This document shows, piece by piece, positions 51,618 through 60,465 of a DNA stretch of 64,000 nucleotides. Each line of letters begins with the position of its first letter. Position 1 is the stretch's first letter. Made by a program: the position numbers and the translations under genes. The stretch spans positions 4,044,501 through 4,108,500 of the forward strand of contig NZ_CP034437.1 of assembly GCF_003952225.1 (NCBI RefSeq), written 5' to 3'. The notes below the pieces were generated by a model that made no database searches, was not told where the DNA came from, and was given only the letters and a program-made list of their open reading frames with translations. Origin of the DNA: Paenibacillus albus (GTDB lineage Bacteria > Bacillota > Bacilli > Paenibacillales > Paenibacillaceae).

Positions 51618-52898
51618 ATGGAAGAACAAGCAATTTATGCAATTGGCATTTTTCTCATCATTTATGCACTGATTATTTCGGAGAAAGTTCATCGGACGAT
51701 TGTTGCCATGTTCGGAGGGCTGCTCATGGTTGCGCTAGGGATCGTCGATCAGGAGACTGCCTTGCACCACATCGACTTTAACACTCTTGGACTGCTGATC
51801 GGCATGATGATTATCGTTAGTATTACCGCGGATACAGGACTGTTCAGATTCATAGCGGTTTGGTCAGCTAAAAAATCCAAGGGCAAGCCTATGCTTATTC
51901 TGATTTCATTATTACTGATTACCGCGATATGCTCCGCCTTTCTGGACAACGTAACCACTGTGTTATTGATGGTTCCCGTAACTTTAAGCATCACACGGCA
52001 GCTTCAGATACAGCCGTTTCCATTCTTGATTACTCAAATTATGTCGTCTAATATCGGCGGGACTGCGACGCTGATCGGAGATCCGCCTAACATTATGATC
52101 GGCAGCGCCGTGAAAGAACTGACATTTCTGTCGTTTATCACGAATCTTGCGCCAATTGCAATCATAATCATTGCAGTGAACATTCCTATCTTTGTACTAT
52201 TGTTTCGAAAACAAATGACCGTCAAGCCGGAATTGAAGAAGGCCATAATGGAGATGGATGAGAAGGCGCTCATTACGGAGCCTAAATTGCTTTATAAATG
52301 TTTAACTGTCCTTTTTGTCACGATGCTAGGTTTCTTCCTTCATCAATCGCTGCACCTTGAGTCGGCGACGGTAGCGCTGTCCGGTGGATTCTTGCTCCTT
52401 CTCTTGACAGGTGAGCATTACATGGAGGAAGCTCTTGCGAAGGTAGAATGGGCAACAATATTCTTCTTTATTGGACTTTTCGTTCTTGTATCGGGGCTCA
52501 TTGAAACGGGTGTTATCGCCCGACTGGCGGATTACGCCATTGAATTGACGGATGGCAATCTTGTAGCAACCTCTATGCTGATTCTCTGGTTAAGCGCGAT
52601 TGCGTCCGCATTTCTAGACAATATTCCGTTTGTGGCTACGATGATTCCGATGATTCAGGATATGGGTAATATGGGCGTGACCCATCTAGAGCCGCTGTGG
52701 TGGAGCTTGGCACTAGGTGCATGCCTAGGCGGCAATGGCACGCTAATCGGAGCGAGCGCAAATTTGATTGTTGCTCAATTGTCAGGGAAAGAAGGCTACC
52801 CCATCAAATTTATGTCCTATTTCAAATATGGTTTTCCGCTGATGCTATTGTCCATTGTCATATCAAGCATCTATATATATGTCAGGTACTTAATCTAA
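51618..52898 (+). CDS. ArsB/NhaD-type ion transporter (ion transporter superfamily)
   Basis: 426 residues with about eleven membrane helices. The two inverted repeats show the superfamily signatures: CSAFLDNVTTVLLMVPVTL (about 114-132) with GGTATLIGDPPNIMIGSA, and ASAFLDNIPFVATMIP (about 328-343) with GGNGTLIGASANLIVA. Members export arsenite or sodium, or move anions; the substrate is not clear from sequence. ACAGGAGGTAAC precedes the ATG at 51618. No arsR or arsC lies nearby, so arsenic is not supported by context. Confidence 0.88.
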   Translation: MEEQAIYAIGIFLIIYALIISEKVHRTIVAMFGGLLMVALGIVDQETALHHIDFNTLGLLIGMMIIVSITADTGLFRFIAVWSAKKSKGKPMLILISLLLITAICSAFLDNVTTVLLMVPVTLSITRQLQIQPFPFLITQIMSSNIGGTATLIGDPPNIMIGSAVKELTFLSFITNLAPIAIIIIAVNIPIFVLLFRKQMTVKPELKKAIMEMDEKALITEPKLLYKCLTVLFVTMLGFFLHQSLHLESATVALSGGFLLLLLTGEHYMEEALAKVEWATIFFFIGLFVLVSGLIETGVIARLADYAIELTDGNLVATSMLILWLSAIASAFLDNIPFVATMIPMIQDMGNMGVTHLEPLWWSLALGACLGGNGTLIGASANLIVAQLSGKEGYPIKFMSYFKYGFPLMLLSIVISSIYIYVRYLI

Positions 52899-53074
52899 CA
52901 TTTCATTCTGTGCATGATGAGGCATCGACTTCTACAAAAGGTGGAGTGGGATTAGCCTGGATACAGACAAGATTAATGCATCTGAATATCGACCGTGTAG
53001 ATCGATGATAAAGGGTTCTTGCGAGTTAGAGCGAAATGAAAAGAGGTAGAAATGAGAATTGGGAGGATTTAAAC

Positions 53075-53503
53075 GTGGCAAACTTATTAGGTGGACTGTT
53101 TGGCAATTATTCAGAGGTATCCGTACAAGATTTAACGAACCAGTATGTCATGTACTTGATGCCGAATGAAAAAATCCAAATGGGCTTTAAACTTGTCCGG
53201 GACTCGTTTATTATTACAGATGATCGTTTGATCTTCATCGATCATCAAGGGGTAACAGGGAAGAAGACGCGAGTCGCATCGATTCATCTGGATTCCATTA
53301 TTGATGTGACGATGGAGACCGGTGGCACAGGCTTCGACGATAGCGAGTTGACGATTCATTACATCACTTCGCCGTATTACAAAACGAACAATTTGCAAAT
53401 CGCCAGCTATAAGTTCGAGTTCGGCAAGAAGTTTAATTTGCAGCCGATCTATGTGAATTTCCTGACACTTGCGCACCAAAATCACAAACGTTTAAACGGT
53501 TAA
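53075..53503 (+). CDS. Bacterial PH-domain protein (bPH_1)
   Basis: 142 residues from a GTG at 53075 behind GGGAGGATTT. The domain covers most of the protein: YLMPNEKIQMGFKLVRDSF, IITDDRLIFIDHQGVTGKK, then EFGKKFNLQPIYVNFLTL, matching the family's ITDKRLI...GxTGKK pattern. Function is unknown; related proteins are widespread in firmicutes. A longer frame from an ATG at 53036 adds 13 residues without a ribosome site. The 177-base gap upstream holds no convincing signal. Confidence 0.8.
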   Translation: MANLLGGLFGNYSEVSVQDLTNQYVMYLMPNEKIQMGFKLVRDSFIITDDRLIFIDHQGVTGKKTRVASIHLDSIIDVTMETGGTGFDDSELTIHYITSPYYKTNNLQIASYKFEFGKKFNLQPIYVNFLTLAHQNHKRLNG

Positions 53504-53523
53504 TAAGGAGCAATAGCAGCATC

Positions 53524-54618
53524 ATGGCAGAACAAACTTTACTAGAAGCGTTCAATGCAGCACCGTATCCCGTTACAGGCAGCAGCAAATGGAATGTAAA
53601 TCAGCTCCTGGAGGCGTTCCAGTCGGCAGACGGGGAACAGGACAGTGACATTTATGGAACTGGTAAAATAATCGAAGAGTTCCAAGCAAAGATAGCGGCT
53701 TTTCTGGGCAAGCCCTCGGCAGTGTTCTTCCCGAGCGGAACGATGGCGCAGCAGATCGCGCTCCGCATCTGGAGCGATGAGGCGGGCAATAAGAAAGTGG
53801 CTTATCATCCGCTGTGTCACTTGGAGATTCATGAACAGAACGGTCTCCACGAGCTGCATCATCTGGAGCCGGTGCTTCTGGCCGATAAGAGTCGAACGAT
53901 TGGACTTGCCGACATTCAGCAGTTGGAAGAGCAGGTGTCGTGCATACTGCTCGAGCTGCCGCAGCGTGAAATCGGCGGCACATTGCTGCCTTTCAGCGAG
54001 CTGGAAGCAATCTCGGCTTACTGCCGCGAGCGTGGAATTAAGCTTCATCTGGATGGTGCGCGGCTATTCGAAGTGCTGCCCTATTATAAGCGTACGGCGG
54101 CCGAAGTCTGCCAGTTGTTCGACAGTGTCTACGTCTCCTTCTATAAAGGCATCGGCGGTATAGCAGGTGCAATTCTCGCTGGGGAAGATTCGTTTACGGC
54201 GGAGTCAAAAGTTTGGAAAAGACGTCATGGCGGCGATCTCATCAGCTTATATCCGTACATCATCAGCAGCGACTATTATTTCGAGCAGCGTCTGCCGAAG
54301 ATGGAGCAGTATTACCACGCGGCAGTCGAGCTCGCCGAGCTGTACAACAGCTGCCGGCATATCGAGACGAAACCGCCGGTGCCGGTGTCGAACATGTTCC
54401 ATGTTCATGCTTCTGTGCCGAAGGAAAAGCTGGAGCAATTGTTCAAAGGCATCTATGCGGAGACCGGCGTCGGTCTGACCCGTTCAATTCGTGAAGTGGA
54501 CGAAGGCAACAGTTATTACGAGGTTAGCCTAGGCGATCGTTACTTGGCCTTGCCGAAAGTGAAGATCCAAGAGGCGCTAGAGCTATTGGATATACGTCTG
54601 GCTGAGCTGAATGGCTAG
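53524..54618 (+). CDS. Low-specificity threonine aldolase / beta-eliminating lyase family
   Basis: 364 residues, PLP fold type I. Motifs: IYGTGKIIEEFQAKIAAFLG (about 43-62), FFPSGTMAQQIAL (substrate/PLP phosphate region), LHLDGARLFE (Asp for pyridine nitrogen) and the PLP Lys in SFYKGIGGIAG (about 206-216). It cleaves beta-hydroxy amino acids such as threonine to glycine and aldehyde, or a related lyase reaction. AAGGAG lies before the ATG. It may be co-transcribed with the PH-domain gene 20 bases upstream. Confidence 0.85.
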   Translation: MAEQTLLEAFNAAPYPVTGSSKWNVNQLLEAFQSADGEQDSDIYGTGKIIEEFQAKIAAFLGKPSAVFFPSGTMAQQIALRIWSDEAGNKKVAYHPLCHLEIHEQNGLHELHHLEPVLLADKSRTIGLADIQQLEEQVSCILLELPQREIGGTLLPFSELEAISAYCRERGIKLHLDGARLFEVLPYYKRTAAEVCQLFDSVYVSFYKGIGGIAGAILAGEDSFTAESKVWKRRHGGDLISLYPYIISSDYYFEQRLPKMEQYYHAAVELAELYNSCRHIETKPPVPVSNMFHVHASVPKEKLEQLFKGIYAETGVGLTRSIREVDEGNSYYEVSLGDRYLALPKVKIQEALELLDIRLAELNG

Positions 54619-54635
54619 TTGTAGATAGGAGATAA

Positions 54636-54673
54636 GACAAACGGCAGTGACCAATGGGTCACTGCCGTTTGTT
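54636..54673 (+). terminator. Long perfect stem-loop after the aldolase gene
   Basis: ACAAACGGCAGTGACC / GGGTCACTGCCGTTTGT with a short AAT loop, then TGTATT. Very stable. Confidence 0.85.
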
Positions 54674-54781
54674 GTATTCGTCCACCGCCGAAGAGTCCAC
54701 TTACGAATAATTTCCAGTCCTAATTGGCACAATGAGGAAACGGCTGGAACGATTCTGAACACGAAGGACGGTGGAGCTGCT

Positions 54782-56350
54782 GTGGAATTCTTTTTTCGAT
54801 TATTTAAGTTACTGACTCACCGTCAAATCATCATGATGCAGCAGTCCAAAGAAGATCATACGCCGGACCGCGGCACCGTTGACTTAAGCTTACAGGCGAA
54901 TCTGGTACAATTGCAGGCTATCTTCAGCAAAGCACCGGATCTGATCATAAGAACGTTTATTTATAAGCAAACGGGTCAGAAAGCGGCGCTCGCCTATCTG
55001 TGCGGCCTCGTGGATAAGAATTCAATCAATAACAATGTTCTCTATCAGCTTATGTTCGAGCCCATTGCTGACAGCGAGCCAATGCCGACGAATTATCTCC
55101 CGATCACGATCGGCGATCTGAAGTCGACGACGCAGTGGAGCAACATCGAGCTCATGCTGCTGGAAGGCCACAGCATCCTGTTTCTCGAAGGCGCTGAATT
55201 AGCGTATTCACTCGATACACAAGGCTGGCCGCAGCGCGCAATAACCGATTCTCAGATCGAAGCGTCACTGAAAGGCGCACATCAAGGCTTCATCGAGTCG
55301 GGATGGCAGAATGTCGCTTTGCTGCGACGCATGATCAGCACCAGGGAACTTAAGATGCTTGAGCTTTACGTAGGCACCAGAGTGCGCAGCAAAGTAACGA
55401 TTCTATATTTGGAGGATGTGACCGCGCCGCATCTTGTCGAGGAGCTCCAAAAGCGATTAATGGCATTAAATGTCGATTGTATCATCAATACCGGCGAGCT
55501 TGCCGAATACCTGGAAGATCGGCCATTCTCCTTGCTGCCGCAATTCATTACAACGGAGCGGCCGGATACCGCAGCCTCGCAGCTGCTTCAAGGTCGAATA
55601 TGCGTCGTTCTCGACCGTTCTTCGAGTGTGATGGTCGCCCCGGTTGGCATAGCTGCCTTCTTCCAGGGGATTGATGACTACAGCACACGCTGGCCGGTAG
55701 CCTCCTTCATGCGCATATTGCGGTTCATTGCATGTTTTGTCGCTGCTTTCTTGCCGGGTTTCTATATCGCTTGTATTTCGTTCAATGTGGAGGTTATTCC
55801 TCTTGACCTGATCCTGTCGATTGGCCAGTTCCGGGCTGCCGTTCCATTCCCGCCGTTCATTGAAGCGATGCTAATGGAGCTAATGCTTGAAATGCTGCGT
55901 GAAGCTGGGATTCGTCTGCCTGCACCAGTAGGTCAAACAGTTGGCATTGTCGGAGGTATCGTTATCGGACAAGCTGCAGTCCAAGCAGGAATCGTTAGTA
56001 ATCTGATGGTCGTCGTCGTATCGTCAACAGCGGTAGCATCCTTCATTCTGCCAAACTATGATATGGCTTCCTCCATTCGGCTCATCCGTTTTCCAGTCAT
56101 GTTCATCGCTTCTTTTTTTGGAATTATTGGAATCGTCGTTTGCTTCATGGTGCTCGTTATCCATCTCGTCCAGCTGCGCTCACTTGGCGAATCCTACAGC
56201 TCACCGATCGCGCCAATACGCATCAGAGATTGGAAGGATGTGTTCATTCGGCTGCCGGTATGGAGCATGAAGAAACGGCCGGAGAGCGTTCGATCGCTGC
56301 AGAAGACGAGAATCGGCCCCAAACATCAGCTTAAAGGTGATGATGAATAG
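54782..56350 (+). CDS. Spore germination receptor subunit A (GerA family)
   Basis: 522 residues. The N-terminal soluble domain (1-280) is followed by about five membrane helices (from FIACFVAAFLPGFYIACISF, about residue 315). Conserved family motifs are VDLSLQANLVQLQAIF near the start and AAVPFPPFIEAMLMELMLEM around residue 355. The GTG at 54782 is chosen because GGTGGAG precedes it and upstream residues do not fit the family. With the next two genes it forms an inner-membrane nutrient receptor of the spore. The germinant cannot be predicted. Confidence 0.9.
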   Translation: MEFFFRLFKLLTHRQIIMMQQSKEDHTPDRGTVDLSLQANLVQLQAIFSKAPDLIIRTFIYKQTGQKAALAYLCGLVDKNSINNNVLYQLMFEPIADSEPMPTNYLPITIGDLKSTTQWSNIELMLLEGHSILFLEGAELAYSLDTQGWPQRAITDSQIEASLKGAHQGFIESGWQNVALLRRMISTRELKMLELYVGTRVRSKVTILYLEDVTAPHLVEELQKRLMALNVDCIINTGELAEYLEDRPFSLLPQFITTERPDTAASQLLQGRICVVLDRSSSVMVAPVGIAAFFQGIDDYSTRWPVASFMRILRFIACFVAAFLPGFYIACISFNVEVIPLDLILSIGQFRAAVPFPPFIEAMLMELMLEMLREAGIRLPAPVGQTVGIVGGIVIGQAAVQAGIVSNLMVVVVSSTAVASFILPNYDMASSIRLIRFPVMFIASFFGIIGIVVCFMVLVIHLVQLRSLGESYSSPIAPIRIRDWKDVFIRLPVWSMKKRPESVRSLQKTRIGPKHQLKGDDE

Positions 56351-57457
56351 ATGGATGCAGCACTAAAACCGGGCAAAGGCAATCAGATTACGACGCTGCA
56401 GTTTATTCTTATCATTCACAGCGTACAGCTCGGTGTCGGCATCATCTCTTTGCCGAAGGATCTTGCTGATATTAGCGGTACAGACGGCTGGATCGCGATT
56501 ATTCTAGGATGGCTTCTCTCAACAGCAGCCAGCTTAATCATGGTACAGATTATGAAGAAGTATCCGAATGGCACCATCATCGAGCTGATTGAGCATTATT
56601 TTGGCAAATGGATCGGGAAGCTAGCGATGGTGGTGTACTTTGTTTATTTCCTCATGTACGCGTACCTCATTTTTAACCGTATGGTACTGCTGACACAGAG
56701 CTGGATTATGCAGCAGTCTCAAACTTGGGTACTGATGCTGTTGTTCGTGATACCTGCTTATATGCTGATCAAAGGCGGCGTTCGAGATATCGGCCGTTTC
56801 GCGGAGATTACATTTCTTGCTTCCATATGGATGGTGTTCGTCATTTCCACTCTGTTTAAGGATGCCAATTGGCTGCACTTGCTGCCTGTGCTCAAAGAAG
56901 GATGGATGCCGGTCTTTCGTACGGTCAACACGACAATCACCTCCTTCCTAGGATTCGAGTGTGTGTTCTTCATCTATCCCTATCTCGAGAAGAAGCAATC
57001 GGCCTCCATGGGCGTCATCTTGGCCAATACGTTCACGATGATGGTCTATCTCTTTATAACGATTATTTGTTTTCTTGTATTTAGCCCGGATGAGATTACC
57101 TTCTTCAATGACACCGTCATCTCCGCAGTAAAGATTATTGAATTTCGGTTCATAGAACGATTCGATCTCGTGATATTGTCTTGTTACTTGATGGTCATCG
57201 CCAAGACATGGATGTCAGCGCTCTATATGTCGGTTTATTGTTCAAGCAGGTTGATTGTCGGAAAATACTATGTGCATGCCGGGATTTTATTGGTAGCAAT
57301 GGTTGCGTTCAACTATATTAGGAGCGGCGGTTGGGTTGCGAGTGTAAAAGCAGTTGGAATGTTTAGCAAATTTGGACTTTGGATTGCTTTTATCACGCCT
57401 GTCTTCATCTGGCTGATCGTCCTTATCATGTCGAAATTTAAGAGGTGGCAGATTTGA
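56351..57457 (+). CDS. Spore germination receptor subunit B (GerB family, APC-like)
   Basis: 368 residues, about ten membrane helices, typical GerB length. The start QITTLQFILIIHSVQLGVGI and LPKDLADISGTDGWIAIILG are the signature of the family, which belongs to the amino acid-polyamine-cation superfamily and is thought to bind the germinant. It begins directly after the gerA stop codon, and its last four bases overlap the gerC start. Resides in the spore inner membrane. Confidence 0.92.
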   Translation: MDAALKPGKGNQITTLQFILIIHSVQLGVGIISLPKDLADISGTDGWIAIILGWLLSTAASLIMVQIMKKYPNGTIIELIEHYFGKWIGKLAMVVYFVYFLMYAYLIFNRMVLLTQSWIMQQSQTWVLMLLFVIPAYMLIKGGVRDIGRFAEITFLASIWMVFVISTLFKDANWLHLLPVLKEGWMPVFRTVNTTITSFLGFECVFFIYPYLEKKQSASMGVILANTFTMMVYLFITIICFLVFSPDEITFFNDTVISAVKIIEFRFIERFDLVILSCYLMVIAKTWMSALYMSVYCSSRLIVGKYYVHAGILLVAMVAFNYIRSGGWVASVKAVGMFSKFGLWIAFITPVFIWLIVLIMSKFKRWQI

Positions 57458-58578
57458 GCCGTGTGAAGAGAACGGTACTGCTGCTTGTTACGATCAGTCT
57501 GCTGCTAACCAGCTGCAAAGACCGGCTTGATCTTGAGAATGTCACGCTTGTCCTGATGGAAGGCATCGATATTGACAAAGACAACAATCTGCTTATCTAT
57601 ATGTCCAGTCCGGTCTTCAGCAAAGAAGCGAAGAAGAAGAATGAGGAGACCGTTGTTAAAGCGATGTCTCCTCGAGATGCCCGTGGATACTTCGAAGCGA
57701 AGGTATCGGCACTTGTCAGCACCGGCAAGCTTCAGAACTTGTTGGTTAGTAAGAAACTGATGCAGCATCCTTATTGGTACAAGCTGCTCGATGTACTGTT
57801 CCGAGATGCGAAAGTAAGGGCAAACGCGAGAATTATTATGGTAGACGGCGATGTTAAAGACGTCATGTTCTTCGAGCCCGAGAACAAGCGCCGGCTTCCT
57901 CTTCATATTGCGAAATTACTTGATACGGCGCATGAGCGCAATCTGGTTGAAGTAACGACGTTATTTACGATGCAAAGACTGCTCTATGAGAAAGGGGTTA
58001 CTCCTTACCTCACGGAGCTGCGCAGGGAACCGAAGGAAATAAGACTATTGGGCACAGCGATGCTGGATAATAACGGAAAGTACGTCACAAGCCTAAGCTT
58101 GGTAGAGAACGAGCTGCTGCAAATTTTGCAGGATGAGAAGTATCAGGATCTTACTTTGACCGTCATCCTCCCAGAGAAAGAGAAGCCAGACACTATATTT
58201 CATATGGGTACGATGAGCTTCTACATTAAGAAAGTAAACCGAAAGATTAAGAGCTCCTACAAGGATGGCAAGTTTCAATTTGATTTTGATCTAGGCCTGC
58301 CCATACAAATTACAGAGAGGTTATTCGACTATAATGTGCAAGATGAACCGCAAAAGCTGGAAAAGATGATCAATGAGCAGTTGACTGAGGAATTCAAGAA
58401 ACTTGTAAGCAAGTTACAGAAGAACAAGGTGGACCCGATCGGACTCGGACTCTACGCAAGAGCGTTTCAATATCACAATTGGAAGAAGGTCCAGAACAAT
58501 TGGCCGGAAGCTTTCGCGGAAGCAAAGATTACTGTTCATGTCCACACGAAAATCAAAGATTACGGTGAAATTAAATAG
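57454..58578 (+). CDS. Spore germination receptor lipoprotein subunit C (Ger(x)C family)
   Basis: 374 residues from a TTG overlapping the gerB stop (TTGA), with AGAGGTGG ahead. The signal peptide ends in lipobox LLLTSC (Cys about residue 21). The rest is the three-domain GerC fold, including MSPRDARGYFEAKVS and the C-terminal DPIGLGLYARAF, a conserved stretch of the family. The lipid-anchored subunit completes the receptor on the outer face of the inner membrane. Confidence 0.92.
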   Translation: MSRVKRTVLLLVTISLLLTSCKDRLDLENVTLVLMEGIDIDKDNNLLIYMSSPVFSKEAKKKNEETVVKAMSPRDARGYFEAKVSALVSTGKLQNLLVSKKLMQHPYWYKLLDVLFRDAKVRANARIIMVDGDVKDVMFFEPENKRRLPLHIAKLLDTAHERNLVEVTTLFTMQRLLYEKGVTPYLTELRREPKEIRLLGTAMLDNNGKYVTSLSLVENELLQILQDEKYQDLTLTVILPEKEKPDTIFHMGTMSFYIKKVNRKIKSSYKDGKFQFDFDLGLPIQITERLFDYNVQDEPQKLEKMINEQLTEEFKKLVSKLQKNKVDPIGLGLYARAFQYHNWKKVQNNWPEAFAEAKITVHVHTKIKDYGEIK

Positions 58579-58586
58579 TCACGGAG

Positions 58587-58640
58587 CAGCCCGAAGCGGC
58601 GCAGCGAGAGGGGAGCTGTGAGGCTCGGGCTTTATTTTCG
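58587..58640 (+). terminator. Terminator of the gerABC operon
   Basis: AGCCCGA pairs with TCGGGCT around a GC-rich, partly paired centre; TTATTTTC follows. Confidence 0.65.
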
Positions 58641-58659
58641 GAATCGGGGAATCTCATTA

Positions 58660-58688
58660 TTGAGTTGCTAAGCGCATGACGCTATAAT
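58660..58688 (+). promoter_or_regulatory. SigA promoter of the ABC-F gene
   Basis: TTGAGT-N17-TATAAT, about 50 bases upstream of the ATG at 58742. Confidence 0.7.
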
Positions 58689-58741
58689 AGTACGAGAAAA
58701 ACTGTGAACATACACAAACTCTAAGCAGAAAAGGTGCAATT

Positions 58742-60298
58742 ATGAGCATATTAAACGTAGAACGACTCAGCCACGGCTTCGGCGATCGGGCGATCTTCAA
58801 TGACGTCTCCTTCCGACTGCTGAAAGGCGAGCATATCGGACTCATCGGCGCGAACGGCGAAGGCAAGTCCACTTTCATGAACATCATTACAGGCAAGCTT
58901 CAGCCGGATGACGGGAAGGTCGAATGGTCCAAACGGATGCGTGTCGGCTACCTCGATCAGCACGCGGTTCTGAACAAAGGAATGACGATCCGCGACGTGC
59001 TCAAAGGTGCTTTCCAATATTTGTTCGACATGGAGCAAGAAATGAACGACATGTACGGCCGCATGGGCGAAGTGACGCCGGAAGAGCTGGAGCAGATGCT
59101 CGAGGATGTAGGCACTATTCAAGATACGCTGACGAATCAGGATTTCTATATGATCGACGCGAAGATCGAAGAGACGGCGCGTGGTCTTGGCCTTACCGAT
59201 ATCGGTCTTGACCGTGACGTTCATGACCTCTCGGGCGGTCAGCGGACGAAGGTCTTGCTTGCGAAGCTTCTCCTGGAGAAGCCGGACATCCTGCTTCTCG
59301 ATGAGCCGACGAACTATCTCGATGAGCAGCATATCGAATGGTTGAAGCGCTACTTGAACGAATACGAGAATGCCTTCATTCTCATCTCTCACGATATTCC
59401 GTTCCTGAACAGCGTTATTAACTTGATCTACCATATGGAAAATCAAGAGCTGAACCGCTATGTCGGCGACTACGACCACTTCATGAACGTACACGAAATG
59501 AAGAAGGCGCAGCTGGAGTCCGCGTTCAAACGCCAGCAGCAGGAAATCTCCGATTTGAAAGATTTCGTGGCACGGAACAAAGCGAGCGTGGCGACGCGGA
59601 ATATGGCGATGTCCCGCCAGAAGAAGCTCGATAAGATGGATGTCATCGAGCTTGCGAAAGAGAAGCCGAAGCCGCAGTTCAACTTCAAGGATGCACGGAC
59701 TTCCGGCCGATTGATCTTCGAGTCGAAGGATCTCGTTATCGGCTATGACTCTCCGCTCTCGAATCCGCTGAACCTGCGCATGGAACGTGGACAGAAGATC
59801 GCGCTTGTCGGTGCTAACGGTATCGGTAAGACGACATTGCTTCGCAGCATTCTTGGCGAGATCCAGGCGCTTTCCGGCACGGTTCAGCTTGGCGAAACGC
59901 TTAATATCGGCTACTTCGAGCAAGAAGCGAAGGACGCGAACTACAATACATGTATTGATGAGATCTGGAACGAGTTCCCTTCCTTCAATCAGTTTGAAGT
60001 GCGTGCCGCTCTCGCGAAATGCGGTCTGACAACAAAGCATATTGAAAGTAAAATCGCCGTGCTAAGCGGTGGTGAGAAGGCGAAGGTTCGTCTCTGCAAG
60101 CTGATCAACCGTGAGTCGAATTTGCTCGTGCTCGATGAGCCGACGAACCATTTGGACGTTGATGCGAAGGATGAGCTCAAGCGCGCGCTCAAGGCGTACA
60201 AAGGCAGCATTCTAATGATCTCTCACGAACCGGAATTCTACCGTGACGTCGTGACCGAAGTGTGGAACTGCGAGTCTTGGACGACGAAAGCATTCTAA
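58742..60298 (+). CDS. ABC-F family ATPase (ribosome-associated)
   Basis: 518 residues with two nucleotide-binding domains and no membrane part. NBD1 has GANGEGKST (about 37-45), signature LSGGQRTK and LLLDEPTNYLDE. The linker (about 240-310, KRQQQEISDLKDFVARNK) is the P-site tRNA interaction motif region. NBD2 has GANGIGKTT, LSGGEKAK and LVLDEPTNHLD. Close to Bacillus YfmM as I recall. Family members act on stalled ribosomes, and some give antibiotic resistance; the linker is short, which favours a housekeeping translation role. The ribosome site is AGAAAAGG. Confidence 0.9.
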   Translation: MSILNVERLSHGFGDRAIFNDVSFRLLKGEHIGLIGANGEGKSTFMNIITGKLQPDDGKVEWSKRMRVGYLDQHAVLNKGMTIRDVLKGAFQYLFDMEQEMNDMYGRMGEVTPEELEQMLEDVGTIQDTLTNQDFYMIDAKIEETARGLGLTDIGLDRDVHDLSGGQRTKVLLAKLLLEKPDILLLDEPTNYLDEQHIEWLKRYLNEYENAFILISHDIPFLNSVINLIYHMENQELNRYVGDYDHFMNVHEMKKAQLESAFKRQQQEISDLKDFVARNKASVATRNMAMSRQKKLDKMDVIELAKEKPKPQFNFKDARTSGRLIFESKDLVIGYDSPLSNPLNLRMERGQKIALVGANGIGKTTLLRSILGEIQALSGTVQLGETLNIGYFEQEAKDANYNTCIDEIWNEFPSFNQFEVRAALAKCGLTTKHIESKIAVLSGGEKAKVRLCKLINRESNLLVLDEPTNHLDVDAKDELKRALKAYKGSILMISHEPEFYRDVVTEVWNCESWTTKAF

Positions 60299-60314
60299 TT
60301 TAACATAGCAGCAC

Positions 60315-60366
60315 CGGCTCCGAAGACCTGGCTTGTAAAGCCTTGCTCATCGGAGCTGTTTTTTTA
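60315..60366 (+). terminator. Terminator after the ABC-F gene
   Basis: GGCTCCGA (60316-60323) pairs with TCGGAGCT (60350-60357), then a run of seven T. Confidence 0.85.
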
Positions 60367-60465
60367 TATTCGAATATGAAATTAAGGTATTATAACGCTG
60401 TTTTACTTGACGGTCGATTGGGCAAAAAGCTACATTGTCTTTATATGGAGAGGGGGACGATTTAC

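Noticed and set aside
58751-60040. 429-codon open frame on the minus strand
   Set aside because: It lies wholly antisense to the clear ABC-F gene, lacks a ribosome site and encodes a low-complexity His/Arg/Leu-rich product. It is a by-product of the codon use on the plus strand.
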